A DNA stretch of 47,293 bases, from IMG/VR virus record IMGVR_UViG_3300042372_000399, positions 1 to 47,293 of that record; one strand, 5' to 3'. The notes beneath the pieces are model-generated. The model did no database searches and was not told the origin of the DNA. It saw only the letters and a program-made list of their open reading frames with translations. Below, piece by piece: positions 15,944 through 24,104 of this stretch. The stretch is from a virus. Position numbers and translations under genes: made by a program. Each line of letters starts with the position of its first letter. The first letter of the stretch is position 1.

Positions 15944-16171
15944 ATGTCTATTTTCCTCGACACACGCGGCAAGACCACCCTCGGCATCGGGCTATGCGCT
16001 CGGTGCAGCCGAAAATTCAGTCTGGACGATCTCATGCCCGACGGCAATATTCCAGGTCTCATGGTTTGTAAGGCCGATAGAGACGATTACGATCCGTACC
16101 GTTTGCCACCTAGGCAATCGGATAACATAACCTTACGCTTTGTGCGTCCAGATGAGGCGCTAACAGCATGA
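15944..16171 (+). CDS. Small Cys-containing protein (zinc-ribbon-like)
   Basis: A 75-aa protein with CARC near residues 18-21 and a third Cys near 42 followed by KADRDDYDPYRLPPR. It looks like a treble-clef or degenerate zinc ribbon in which Asp replaces a Cys. It starts five bases after the previous stop. Similar short proteins with a conserved DPY/DPQ segment are common in phage structural modules. The role is unknown. Confidence 0.55.
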   Translation: MSIFLDTRGKTTLGIGLCARCSRKFSLDDLMPDGNIPGLMVCKADRDDYDPYRLPPRQSDNITLRFVRPDEALTA

Positions 16172-16215
16172 CGTGCAAAGTTTGCAGTGTTCGCGCAGGG
16201 ACTGCGCAGAACGGG

Positions 16216-16280
16216 CTCGGCGTTGCTCCCGCCGAGTTGAAGCGCCGCCAGGTGTTCTCCCCCTCCACCGGCGGCGCTTC
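16216..16280 (+). terminator. Two hairpins, likely terminator or attenuator
   Basis: CTCGGCG (16216-16222) pairs with CGCCGAG (16230-16236), and GAAGCGCCGCC (16239-16249) pairs perfectly with GGCGGCGCTTC (16270-16280). The tail TTACCTTTTC is only moderately T-rich. A 47-codon frame (16168-16311) crosses the same region but looks unlike a protein; the hairpins are the better explanation of 16172-16303. Confidence 0.5.
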
Positions 16281-16303
16281 TTACCTTTTCTGGAGTTTAA
16301 ATC

Positions 16304-16657
16304 ATGATTGAAAATCTAATTGCGCGGGTCTTCTATACCCGCAACTTAGCGCACTGGACGCACTGGCGTACTAAATCTTACGCGCAACACGTGGCTTTGG
16401 GCTCCTTCTATGATGGCATCATAGACGCTTTAGACAAATTGGTAGAGGCACGGCAAGGATCGGACGGCATTGTGGGCGCTATCCCGACGCCGCCCGCACC
16501 TTCCGGTGACATTCTGGAGCATCTGGAAACCGAAAGCGCCTGGATAGCCGATAACCGTGACGAAATAGCCAACGGCGTGACCGCGCTGGAAAACCTTGTA
16601 GATGAGTTATCGGGCGTATATTTGTCCGCCATCTACAAGCTTAAGAATTTCAAATAG
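16304..16657 (+). CDS. DUF5856-like ferritin-type helical protein
   Basis: The 117-aa protein has the pattern ARVFYTRNLAHWTHWRTKSY, then HVALGSFYDGIIDALDKLVE and a C-terminal helix ending SAIYKLKNF. This matches the phage DUF5856 family, four-helix proteins resembling Dps/ferritin with His and Glu residues that could bind metal. It stands directly before the lysis cassette, but nothing links it to lysis. The family call is from memory of the pattern and is moderately sure. Confidence 0.6.
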   Translation: MIENLIARVFYTRNLAHWTHWRTKSYAQHVALGSFYDGIIDALDKLVEARQGSDGIVGAIPTPPAPSGDILEHLETESAWIADNRDEIANGVTALENLVDELSGVYLSAIYKLKNFK

Positions 16658-16666
16658 GGGGATGAC

Positions 16667-16921
16667 ATGGATTTACAACTGGCGTTTAACATAGCTTTGG
16701 CAATCATAGCGGGCTTAGCAGGCTGGTTTATGAAATTTCTTGCGGGTGAATTAAAAGAGCTTAAGCAGAATGACGAAAAGCTAGCCAAATCACTTAAAGA
16801 AATAGAAGTTCTGGTCGCCGGAAAGTACGTTACACGCGACGAACTTACACGCACTATGGACACTGTTTTTGGCAAACTAGACCGCATCGCGGACATGATA
16901 AACCGAAAGGTTGATAAATGA
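16667..16921 (+). CDS. Membrane-anchored coiled-coil protein, lysis cassette
   Basis: An 84-aa protein with one N-terminal transmembrane helix (about 6-26, FNIALAIIAGLAGWFMKFL) followed by a charged coiled coil with GKYVTRDELTRTMDT. Proteins of this shape occur beside endolysin genes and are sometimes annotated as XhlA-like or accessory holins. The last codons overlap the endolysin start (ATGA at 16918), which suggests translational coupling. A separate better holin candidate lies downstream, so this is probably an accessory lysis or lysis-timing protein. Confidence 0.6.
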   Translation: MDLQLAFNIALAIIAGLAGWFMKFLAGELKELKQNDEKLAKSLKEIEVLVAGKYVTRDELTRTMDTVFGKLDRIADMINRKVDK

Positions 16922-17343
16922 TTAGCAGTCGTTCTCTTTCAGACCTGCATCCCGTCGTAGCTGCTAAAGCTAGGGCGCACGTCGCTGCGTGCAAAGCGGA
17001 AGGCATTGATATTCTCGTGATATGCACTTACCGCGACGATGCGGAGCAAAACAGGCTGTATGCCCAAGGGCGCACAGTTCCAGGCACCAAGGTCACTAAC
17101 GCGAAAGCTGGGGAATCCTTTCACAATTACCGCGTGGCTTACGATGTCGTTCTTATGCGCTACGGCAAGCCCGTATGGCGCACCACTGGTGAAGACGGGA
17201 TTTTATGGAAGCGCGTCGGTGCTATCGGCAAGGCCCTTGGACTGGAGTGGGCGGGTGATTGGGTTAAGTTTAAAGAATACCCCCACTTCCAATTTACAGG
17301 CGGGCACAATCTTGCCCATTTCAAAAACGGAGGTACGTTATGA
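16918..17343 (+). CDS. Endolysin, M15 peptidase (VanY/L-Ala-D-Glu type)
   Basis: The 141-aa enzyme cleaves the peptide part of peptidoglycan. The zinc site of M15 peptidases is visible as SFHNYRVAYDV (His and Asp) and PHFQF (His near the C-terminus), with the usual YRDDAEQNRLYAQGR segment near 38-52. It has no signal peptide, so it depends on a holin. It overlaps the gene before and the holin gene after by four bases each, as a compact lysis cassette. Family M15, subfamily C-like, is clear; the exact bond cut is not. Confidence 0.85.
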   Translation: MISSRSLSDLHPVVAAKARAHVAACKAEGIDILVICTYRDDAEQNRLYAQGRTVPGTKVTNAKAGESFHNYRVAYDVVLMRYGKPVWRTTGEDGILWKRVGAIGKALGLEWAGDWVKFKEYPHFQFTGGHNLAHFKNGGTL

Positions 17344-17504
17344 TTAAATTTCTCCGCACTCGACTGCGTGAACGCTCCACTTGGTTGCTGATCGGCGCAG
17401 GCGTCGGCGCGGCATCGGCGCTCCCCGCTCCGTGGTCGTATGTGTCGGCAGCGCTTGGCGTCATTGCAGCAATAATTCCTGACACCCCGCAGGCGCAACC
17501 ATGA
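17340..17504 (+). CDS. Holin, two transmembrane segments
   Basis: The 54-aa protein has a basic N-terminus (MIKFLRTRLRERS) and two hydrophobic segments, WLLIGAGVGAASAL (about 15-28) and YVSAALGVIAAII (34-46), then a short polar tail. It starts inside the endolysin stop (ATGA) and its own stop overlaps the Rz start. Size, topology and position are typical of a small class II-type holin that lets the endolysin reach the wall. It is inferred from these features, not from a named family. Confidence 0.7.
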   Translation: MIKFLRTRLRERSTWLLIGAGVGAASALPAPWSYVSAALGVIAAIIPDTPQAQP

Positions 17505-17896
17505 ACGGCATAGCTTTAATGGCTTCAATCGCCGTAGGGTCGGCTCTCATAGGCTGCGCCTACGGCTACACCATTCGAGATAATGCGGCCAAGGCGAACG
17601 CAGCTAAGGCCTATAAGGCTGCGGAAGCACAGCGCGTTAAGATGCAGGAGCAATTAAATGATATATCGGCTAAGTATGAGCTTGAGCGGGAACGCGCAGG
17701 GCAGGTCTCCGTGGAGCGCACTCAGACCATTAAAGAGTATTACAAGACAGTTCCTGCGTTGGACGCTACTTGCGCTGTGCCTCCTGCTATGTACGGCGTG
17801 CTCGCCAACGCTGTTCGCGACGCAAATATTGCCGCCGCCTCCGAACCTAGCAGCGAATTGCCCGACGATTCCCGCGCCGCCCACCCCGGCAATTGA
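17501..17896 (+). CDS. Rz: Inner-membrane spanin (Rz-like)
   Basis: The 131-aa protein has an N-terminal transmembrane helix (MASIAVGSALIGCAYGY, about 7-23) followed by a long Ala/Lys/Glu coiled coil (about 30-80) that would span the periplasm, and a C-terminal periplasmic part. This is the i-spanin plan; with its partner it fuses inner and outer membranes in the last step of lysis of a Gram-negative host. It overlaps the holin gene by four bases, and the Rz1 frame starts inside it. Confidence 0.75.
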   Translation: MNGIALMASIAVGSALIGCAYGYTIRDNAAKANAAKAYKAAEAQRVKMQEQLNDISAKYELERERAGQVSVERTQTIKEYYKTVPALDATCAVPPAMYGVLANAVRDANIAAASEPSSELPDDSRAAHPGN

Positions 17897-18011
17897 TCCT
17901 GAAAGACTTATATGGGAGCTAGATGTGGTTAGCAAATATGAGAACTGCGCTTTGCGGCATAAGTTAGCAATAGAAGCTTGGAACGGGGCTGCAAAGCCTC
18001 CAAAAAAGTGA
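17658..18011 (+). CDS. Rz1: Outer-membrane spanin lipoprotein (Rz1-like), overlapping Rz
   Basis: In a second frame inside Rz, a 117-aa protein contains a hydrophobic segment WTLLALCLLLCTACSP (about 35-50) that reads as a lipoprotein signal with Cys at the expected place, then Pro-rich PPPPN and PAPPTPAI, the usual features of Rz1. AGGAG (17646-17650) lies eight bases before the ATG at 17658, but that gives about 34 residues before the signal, longer than usual; initiation closer to the signal is possible. It extends 115 bases beyond the Rz stop. Overlapped spanins confirm a Gram-negative host. Confidence 0.75.
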   Translation: MIYRLSMSLSGNAQGRSPWSALRPLKSITRQFLRWTLLALCLLLCTACSPTLFATQILPPPPNLAANCPTIPAPPTPAIDPERLIWELDVVSKYENCALRHKLAIEAWNGAAKPPKK

Positions 18012-18022
18012 TAGGGTGAGTT

Positions 18023-18676
18023 ATGGCTACAAACACTACATTCACTACGTTACAGCAAGATGTGCAGCGCTATTTAGAGCGCGGCGCAGCCTATGACGTG
18101 GACCCCGTAGTGTGGGCGCAAATACCTCGTCTAATCAATCTAGCTGAACGGCGTATCGCCAGAGAACTTAAAATTCAAGGCAGTATTAACGCCGTAACCG
18201 GAACTTTACGGGCAGGCACGTCCGTGTACGCCAAGCCGGATCGCTGGCGTGATACTGTATCGGTAAGCATTGGTGCAGGCGCTGCTAACGAGGACAGGAC
18301 GCAGTTATACGCTCGTAGCTACGAGTACCTACGGGCATATTGGCCCAACAGCACTCAAACTGAACAACCTGAATTTTATGCTGATTACGACTACGACCAT
18401 TGGCTTATAGCCCCCACGCCAAACGCTGATTATCCGTTTGAGATTCTGTATTACGAGCTGCCACCATTACTGGATGACGCCGTGCAAACCAATTGGCTCA
18501 CGGATTACGCTCCACAGCTCTTGCTGTATGGGACATTGCTAGAGGCGACATCTTTCCTTAAAAATGATGAGCGCTTACCAACGTGGCAAGTTCAATACGA
18601 CCGCGCAGCACAAATGTTGCAAGGTGAAGACTTTGCTAAAATTTTGGATCGTTCAGCCACTCGCAAGGAGGCCTAA
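18023..18676 (+). CDS. Tail/neck adaptor protein (SU10 adaptor-like)
   Basis: The 217-aa protein starts MATNTTFTTLQQDVQRYLERG and has IPRLINLAERRIARELKIQG near 36-55, then a beta-rich part and a C-terminal helix. This is the pattern of the podovirus adaptor (SU10-type, functionally like gp4/gp11) that forms the ring between portal and tail. GTGAGT before the ATG is a weak ribosome site. Its stop overlaps the next start. A connector role is well supported by pattern, though it stands far from the portal gene. Confidence 0.7.
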   Translation: MATNTTFTTLQQDVQRYLERGAAYDVDPVVWAQIPRLINLAERRIARELKIQGSINAVTGTLRAGTSVYAKPDRWRDTVSVSIGAGAANEDRTQLYARSYEYLRAYWPNSTQTEQPEFYADYDYDHWLIAPTPNADYPFEILYYELPPLLDDAVQTNWLTDYAPQLLLYGTLLEATSFLKNDERLPTWQVQYDRAAQMLQGEDFAKILDRSATRKEA

Positions 18677-20052
18677 TGTCTTCATTTACGCAAATTTTCG
18701 GTGGCACAACGATAGCCCCTTCAAACGTATCTTACCGCGCTTTGGCGCTGACAGCCAATACGGCATTGGAATGGCCGCTAGAAAATAATTCTGGCGACAA
18801 TGTTGTCGCAAGCATTATCGATATAACCCCTACCGGGGCGTTTGACATTGTAATGCCGCTGGCAACCCTAACTAGCGTAGGCGCAACTGTATTATTTAAT
18901 AATCTTGGCCCTAGCACTGTTACGGTTAGAGATAGCATTGGCACGACCTTAATATCCCTTTTGGCAGGTCAGCAATGGCAGTTATATCTTGTTGACAATG
19001 CGACTATCGCCGGAACCTGGAGAGCGTTTCGTTACGGCGCAGCAACCGCGCAAGCGCAAGCTTCAGCACTGGCCGGAAATGGGTTAATTGCAATTGGATC
19101 AACACTCGCGCAGTCCAGCACGATTAACAGCACGTCGGTTACGCCTCAGACCTTAAGCATTACAGACAGGGCGGCTACCTATCTATGGACAGGTGGGCTG
19201 GGAATTTTTAATTTGCCCGGCACGGCGGCTGTAGGCAACGGGTTCTTTGTAAACATTCGTAACAGTGGATCAGGCGACTTGACGCTTGATCCAGCGGGTG
19301 CAGAACTTATAAACGGTGCTTCAGCACTCGTGCTCGCCCCTAACGACAGCGCAGTGGTGGCCACCGACGGCGCAGGATGGTACACCATAGGCTTGGGCCA
19401 ACAAGCCATTTTTGCTTTCGACTACACGTCTATAAGCCTAAACGGTCTAGGCAACCCTTCGGCCACAACAAACTACGTTCTTAGCGGCACCGAACTTAAT
19501 CGTATTGCGTATACCTTTACGGGCACGCCGCTGGGCAACATAAACATTGTCGTGCCGTTCACTGTGCAGCAGTACTGGGTTTCTAATAACACTTCAGGCG
19601 CATATTCTCTAAGCCTTTCTACGTCGGGCGGAACTGCGTCGGGAGTTTCGCAAAATGCCAGAGCGATATACTACTGCACCGGAGCACAGATCGTTAAGGC
19701 CGACACCTCTACAGGCTTGCCAATTCCCGTGAATGTCGCGCAAGGTGGAACGGGAGCCGTTACCGCAACGGATGCCCTTACCAACCTAGGCGGCACATCG
19801 TTCGGCAAGGCAGTGTTCACGGCAGCGTCCGAAAGCGTAGGGCGTACCGCTATTCTAGCCGCGAAATCTGGAGCAAATAGTGATATAACTTCGCTTACAG
19901 GCATAACAACGCCTTTGAGCGCAGCGCAGGGCGGCACAGGGTTGGCAGGTGGAACCTCAGTGGGGGATACAATTACTTGGAACGGAACGGCATGGACCTC
20001 ATCTACTGGAGGTAATTCCGGGTTTTTAATCGCACTAGCTTTGGCATATTAA
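18676..20052 (+). CDS. Tail fibre protein with AQGGTG repeats
   Basis: The 458-aa protein is Thr/Ser/Gly/Asn rich and beta-structured, with few charges. The C-terminal part carries the tail-fibre motif NVAQGGTGAVTATDALTNLG and a second copy AAQGGTGLAGG, repeats known from many phage fibres as stalk elements. The C-terminus ends with a hydrophobic ALALAY, probably buried in a trimer. It overlaps the adaptor gene by one base, starting in TAATG. It is probably a receptor-binding or baseplate fibre; the receptor is unknown. Confidence 0.7.
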   Translation: MSSFTQIFGGTTIAPSNVSYRALALTANTALEWPLENNSGDNVVASIIDITPTGAFDIVMPLATLTSVGATVLFNNLGPSTVTVRDSIGTTLISLLAGQQWQLYLVDNATIAGTWRAFRYGAATAQAQASALAGNGLIAIGSTLAQSSTINSTSVTPQTLSITDRAATYLWTGGLGIFNLPGTAAVGNGFFVNIRNSGSGDLTLDPAGAELINGASALVLAPNDSAVVATDGAGWYTIGLGQQAIFAFDYTSISLNGLGNPSATTNYVLSGTELNRIAYTFTGTPLGNINIVVPFTVQQYWVSNNTSGAYSLSLSTSGGTASGVSQNARAIYYCTGAQIVKADTSTGLPIPVNVAQGGTGAVTATDALTNLGGTSFGKAVFTAASESVGRTAILAAKSGANSDITSLTGITTPLSAAQGGTGLAGGTSVGDTITWNGTAWTSSTGGNSGFLIALALAY

Positions 20053-20066
20053 AAGGATAGCAAACA

Positions 20067-20480
20067 ATGCCTGTAACACCTAACAGTGTAGTATCCCCCC
20101 AAAACACGTTCTGGACCTCGGCGGTGGCAACAACCGCTAACACCACATGGACAGATACGCCTACCAATACGGTAGCATTGATGTTCACCAACACAAACGG
20201 CGCACGGATCAAAAAGATAACGGCTTTAGCACGGGCAATTCCTGCGGCAACGCAGTTGCAACTTTATGCAAGCAGCGACGCGGGTACGACTAAACGCCTT
20301 ATCAATACAATCACTATGCCCGCATCTTCAGGCCCTACGGCATCAGTAGCGCAAGTTCCCGTAGATTTTGGATACACAGAGGACGATCCGCTAGTATTAG
20401 GCCCAGGAGTCAGTTTGTGGGTCGGCATTGGGGTAACCAACACGGGTATCGTGTTTAGCTGCCAAGGTTATCTCTACTGA
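20067..20480 (+). CDS. Hypothetical fibre-associated protein
   Basis: A 137-aa Thr/Ala/Val-rich protein of apparent beta structure, starting MPVTPNSVVSPQNTFW with an AAGGATAG site. Its stop shares a base with the next start. It lies between two tail-fibre-type genes and is probably part of the fibre complex or its tip. No family is recognised. Confidence 0.55.
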   Translation: MPVTPNSVVSPQNTFWTSAVATTANTTWTDTPTNTVALMFTNTNGARIKKITALARAIPAATQLQLYASSDAGTTKRLINTITMPASSGPTASVAQVPVDFGYTEDDPLVLGPGVSLWVGIGVTNTGIVFSCQGYLY

Positions 20481-21517
20481 TGCAAACGCTAATGGGTATG
20501 CAGGCGCAACGTATGCGGGCTAGGCAGAACATCGTTTCGGCCATGCCTATGCGTGCTCAGAGTATGGATTGGCGAACGCCAACTCCCCAAGCACCGCCCC
20601 CTTTTTCGGAAACGATTTTGCCAAAAATCGATACTTGGTCGGCTATTGATTTTGGTAATAACGCGTGGGTTACAATTGCAGGGGCATCAATTAATGTAAA
20701 TGTTATTAACCCTAGCGAAATTTCAAATTCCGTCGCGGTCTTGTACAGCGGTGCCCGTGCGTGGCAATTGTTTACGCTACCCGCAGTCGCGGGGTGGACC
20801 GGGGTGGCTTACGGTGCCGGGGTTTGGGTGGCCGTCGCTTATTCAGGCCAAATCGCACGATCAACGACTAACGGCGCAACTTGGACATTGACTGCCGCCC
20901 CCTCAGCTTCGTGGTGCTCTATTGCTTTTGCCAATGGGATATTTATGGCAGTTGCCGACGACGGGTCGATTCTTACAAGTACAAACGGCTATACAAGTTG
21001 GACATCCCGCTCTACCGGCTCGCCTTACCTAAGACACGTGGCCTTTGGCGGCGGTACGTGGGTCGTCTGCGGGCGCGCGTACTTTAGCGGGGGAGTCTGG
21101 CGTTCGACCGATAACGGGGCAACGTGGACGGCCATAACAATGTCCGGAGCAGAGCTTACGACAAACGATCCATTCTACGGGGGTGTCGCCTACGGCGATG
21201 GGGTATTTACCATTGGAATATTGCGTAACACGTTCGGGCAAACAAATACAACGATTGTCTCTGCCGACCTCGGAGTTACTTGGACTGCGACGCCGCTCCC
21301 CAGCCCCGTTGATGATTGGATTTGCGCAGCATCTACATCTAAAATTGTGTTGGTCGGCATACTCAGGACGGCTGTTTCTACCGACAGCGGCGCAAATTGG
21401 GGTGCTAGCTTAAACCCGCCGCCTAATCCAACAGCTTCCGTAAACGGTTTGGCTTTTGGCGATGGTCGGTTTGCCCGAGTCGGTAATGGCACCAACGTAG
21501 TTGTATTTTTCGAATAG
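20480..21517 (+). CDS. Beta-propeller (BNR/Ycf48-like) tail protein
   Basis: The 345-aa protein contains repeated motifs such as STTNGATWT, TSTNGYTSWT, STDNGATWTA and STDSGANWGA, the Asp-box (S-x-D-x-G-x-x-W) of BNR and Ycf48-type beta-propellers, spaced about 45 residues apart. At least five repeats are visible. In phages, such propellers form carbohydrate-binding or depolymerase heads of tail fibres. No sialidase catalytic triad is obvious, so binding rather than cleavage is likely. It sits between fibre genes. Confidence 0.7.
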   Translation: MQTLMGMQAQRMRARQNIVSAMPMRAQSMDWRTPTPQAPPPFSETILPKIDTWSAIDFGNNAWVTIAGASINVNVINPSEISNSVAVLYSGARAWQLFTLPAVAGWTGVAYGAGVWVAVAYSGQIARSTTNGATWTLTAAPSASWCSIAFANGIFMAVADDGSILTSTNGYTSWTSRSTGSPYLRHVAFGGGTWVVCGRAYFSGGVWRSTDNGATWTAITMSGAELTTNDPFYGGVAYGDGVFTIGILRNTFGQTNTTIVSADLGVTWTATPLPSPVDDWICAASTSKIVLVGILRTAVSTDSGANWGASLNPPPNPTASVNGLAFGDGRFARVGNGTNVVVFFE

Positions 21518-21524
21518 GTGATCA

Positions 21525-21968
21525 ATGCTTTACCAAAAAAAGAACATCGCAGAAAACCCCCATATTGATGTGGGTACCCCCGCGCCGTTGCCTCCGTGTT
21601 TGCGGGGTAGCCTGACAGATGAACTATTGGCAGACTTGTCTTGGTTTCCTGATACAGCGTTAGCTGAAGCAGAAAACTTGGTTGGTATGGGCTTTTTCCC
21701 ATATGCGCCACCCTCACCCCCTCCGCCGCCGCAAACTTTAGAAAAAATAGATTTCTTGCGGCTTTTTACCTCCGAGGAATTAGCAAATATACTCGCAGCC
21801 GCTGAAACCAATCCCTTGGTAGCTGTATATCAATATAAGCTTGCAAACTCGACCGTAGTGTCTTTATCCGATCCCGATGTCGTCAACGGGCTACCATTGA
21901 TGGAGCTTGCAGGATTGCTTGCACCAGGCAGGGCAGTTCAAATTCTTGCAGGAGAACCCCCACTATGA
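21525..21968 (+). CDS. Hypothetical tail-associated protein
   Basis: A 147-aa protein with a Pro-rich middle (PPSPPPPPQ, about 64-72) and a helical C-terminal half with FLRLFTSEELANILAAAE. The segment after the Pro linker looks like a small folded domain resembling C-terminal parts of tail assembly proteins. It overlaps the next gene by four bases (ATGA). The function is unknown. Confidence 0.55.
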   Translation: MLYQKKNIAENPHIDVGTPAPLPPCLRGSLTDELLADLSWFPDTALAEAENLVGMGFFPYAPPSPPPPPQTLEKIDFLRLFTSEELANILAAAETNPLVAVYQYKLANSTVVSLSDPDVVNGLPLMELAGLLAPGRAVQILAGEPPL

Positions 21969-22240
21969 TTGATTTTCGTGACCCCACGCTTGCTAAACGT
22001 AAGGATTGGGTAGGCTACTTTGCTAGGGTATTCGTGTCGATAGATCAAACCCTTAACGCTTTAACAGGTGGCGACGAGGATGAAACTCTTTCCAGCCGGT
22101 GGGGCAAGGACGCTCGCAGAGGCAGAAAATTCGCTTGCGTCATGTGTAAGTTGCTCGATCTAATTGACAAGGGCCATTGTGAAAAGGCCATCGAACGAGA
22201 CGAAGGTAAGCGACCTGGGCAGTACGATCCGCCTAAATAG
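21965..22240 (+). CDS. Conserved-looking small phage protein
   Basis: A 91-aa protein with FVSIDQTLNALTGGDEDETLSSR and a C-terminal part with CKLLDLIDKGHCEKAIERDEG. The NALTGG...TLSSR pattern recurs in small proteins of podovirus tail regions, from memory. Two Cys and a His near the end are probably not a zinc site. It is tightly coupled to the neighbours. Confidence 0.55.
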   Translation: MIDFRDPTLAKRKDWVGYFARVFVSIDQTLNALTGGDEDETLSSRWGKDARRGRKFACVMCKLLDLIDKGHCEKAIERDEGKRPGQYDPPK

Positions 22241-22248
22241 GACACGTT

Positions 22249-23877
22249 ATGGCTCCTCCCCCGATCATAAACATTATTAAATCGCTCCCCGGCATCAAGC
22301 GCGACGGAACTCTCTACGAGGGTGATCAGTACGTTGATGGGCAATGGGTGCGTTTCCAGCGCGGCTTGCCGCGTAAGATCGGCGGTTGCCGCACGATTAA
22401 CAAGTACCTATCCGAACCCAGCAGGGCTTTGCACAGCTATTCGGAAAATACGCTGACCTACGTACATAGTGGTTCAGCTAACCACTTAGAACGGTTTTAT
22501 ATTGACCCTGATAACAACACTTCGGTCATTACCAACCGCACCCCCGTTACAGGCTTCACGCCAAGCGCAGATAACATGTGGCAGTTTGATGTCACGCATC
22601 CGTTCGGGGTCGGCGAAACGACTAAGCTCATAGCTCAAGTTGCACCCAACCTTACATCCACGGTGGCGAAATCCACAGGCGCTCTGTTCTACGGAGACTT
22701 GACAGGAACAACCCCTTTAACCCCCATAACCCTACCGACCGACGGGGTTGCAGACGGCGGCGTGGTTGTGCTCGGCCCTTATTTGTTTTTCTACGGGTCT
22801 GCGGGTTATATAGGGTGGAGTGTGCCGGGGTCGGTGACCGATTTGAGTGGTTCAGGCAGCGGCGCAGCAAACATTACAGGCCAAAAAATTATTCAAGCCC
22901 GCCCGCTGCGGTCAGGCGCGGGGAACTCCCCCGCAGGAATTTTCTGGTCTGCGGACAGCGTTATTCGCGCCACTTTCGTCGGCGGCGCTACTGTATTTCA
23001 ATTCGACACGCTATCTTCGGAAAGTTCCATCCTAGGAGCAAATACCGTCATCGAATATGATGGTATTTTTTACTGGGTTGGGGTGGACCGCTTTTTATCC
23101 TATAACGGCGTGGTTAGAGAGGTCCCAAACACGCTCAACATCAACTATTTTTTCGATAACCTTAACTGGGCGTACCGCCAAAAAGTGTTTGCGGTTAAGG
23201 TCCCCCGTTACGGAGAAATCTGGTGGTGCTACCCCCGTGGGAGCGCGACCGAATGTACCCATGCGGTTATCTACAATGTGCGCGAAAACACTTGGTATGA
23301 TACCGAACTGCCTAACGGCGGCAGGTCCGCAGGTACTTCTCCTTCCGTATTTCGCTACCCTCTCATGACAGGTGTTGTACCCGAAGCGACCTTGCCCGAG
23401 TTCAGATTAACCGAAACCGGGGATTTCAGAATTACTGAGGACGGCGATAACCGTATTACCAAAGAAAGTATGGTTATGGGCTACAAGCTCTGGATTCATG
23501 AGATCGGCACGGACAGCGTGGACGGGCTGGACCTTCAACCATTACTGTCATACTTCGAAACTGCGGACATATCGCTACCTGTTCAAAGTCAAATCGATAA
23601 GGCCATGCAAGTTGTGCGCATCGAACCTGATTTTGTGCAATCCGGCGATATGACTCTTGAAGTGCACGGGCGGATCAATGCGCGTTCGCCTGAAATAAAC
23701 ACTAAACCCTACACATTCCCTGAGACTGCCAGTATTCCGCAAGAGCAGGTGGTAACCCTGCTTGAGCAACGCCGCCAACTTCGATTTAGATTTACGTCCA
23801 ACACGTTAGGCGGCGATTACCAGATGGGGCTAGTCCTTTTGCACTTGCGCCCAGCAGACGGTACTACTGTCGGATGA
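22249..23877 (+). CDS. Tail nozzle / packaged DNA stabilisation protein (gp10-like)
   Basis: The 542-aa protein begins with IIKSLPGIKRDGT and has YVDGQWVRFQRGLPRKIGG near 28-46, the N-terminal pattern of P22 gp10-like tail hub/nozzle proteins. The rest is a long run of beta strands, consistent with the beta-propeller nozzle. Segments RLTETGDFRITEDGDNRIT near 385-405 look like short internal repeats. It closes the connector after DNA packaging and forms part of the tail tube. It overlaps the next gene by four bases. Confidence 0.7.
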   Translation: MAPPPIINIIKSLPGIKRDGTLYEGDQYVDGQWVRFQRGLPRKIGGCRTINKYLSEPSRALHSYSENTLTYVHSGSANHLERFYIDPDNNTSVITNRTPVTGFTPSADNMWQFDVTHPFGVGETTKLIAQVAPNLTSTVAKSTGALFYGDLTGTTPLTPITLPTDGVADGGVVVLGPYLFFYGSAGYIGWSVPGSVTDLSGSGSGAANITGQKIIQARPLRSGAGNSPAGIFWSADSVIRATFVGGATVFQFDTLSSESSILGANTVIEYDGIFYWVGVDRFLSYNGVVREVPNTLNINYFFDNLNWAYRQKVFAVKVPRYGEIWWCYPRGSATECTHAVIYNVRENTWYDTELPNGGRSAGTSPSVFRYPLMTGVVPEATLPEFRLTETGDFRITEDGDNRITKESMVMGYKLWIHEIGTDSVDGLDLQPLLSYFETADISLPVQSQIDKAMQVVRIEPDFVQSGDMTLEVHGRINARSPEINTKPYTFPETASIPQEQVVTLLEQRRQLRFRFTSNTLGGDYQMGLVLLHLRPADGTTVG

Positions 23878-24104
23878 TCAATCCCGCCGACATGGCCTTA
23901 ACAGATTGGGCAGATAGTGTTATGCTGTCCACTAACAGCGAGTGGCTTTTAGGGCGACTCGATGACGAGACGCGCTGGCAAGACTGGGCAGTAGGCTTAC
24001 TGCGGTCGGGAATTTTTAGCGCGCAGAATGTCCCCGATCCTTACCAATTTAATGACTGGAAAGATTGGGCTATGCGCGCGTATCCTATGCTGGAGTCAAC
24101 CTAA
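23874..24104 (+). CDS. Hypothetical Trp-rich small protein
   Basis: A 76-aa acidic protein with six Trp (for example WLLGRLDDETRWQDWAVGLL and FNDWKDWAMRAY). It is flanked by overlapping starts and stops (ATGA at 23874, TAATG at 24104), so it is coupled to the nozzle and ejection-protein genes. It may assist folding or attach the internal proteins. No family is recognised. Confidence 0.55.
   Translation: MINPADMALTDWADSVMLSTNSEWLLGRLDDETRWQDWAVGLLRSGIFSAQNVPDPYQFNDWKDWAMRAYPMLEST

Noticed and set aside
16168-16311. 47-codon frame overlapping both neighbours
   Set aside because: It runs through two strong hairpins and has low-quality composition; terminator is the simpler reading. It keeps a small chance because of its ATGA overlap.
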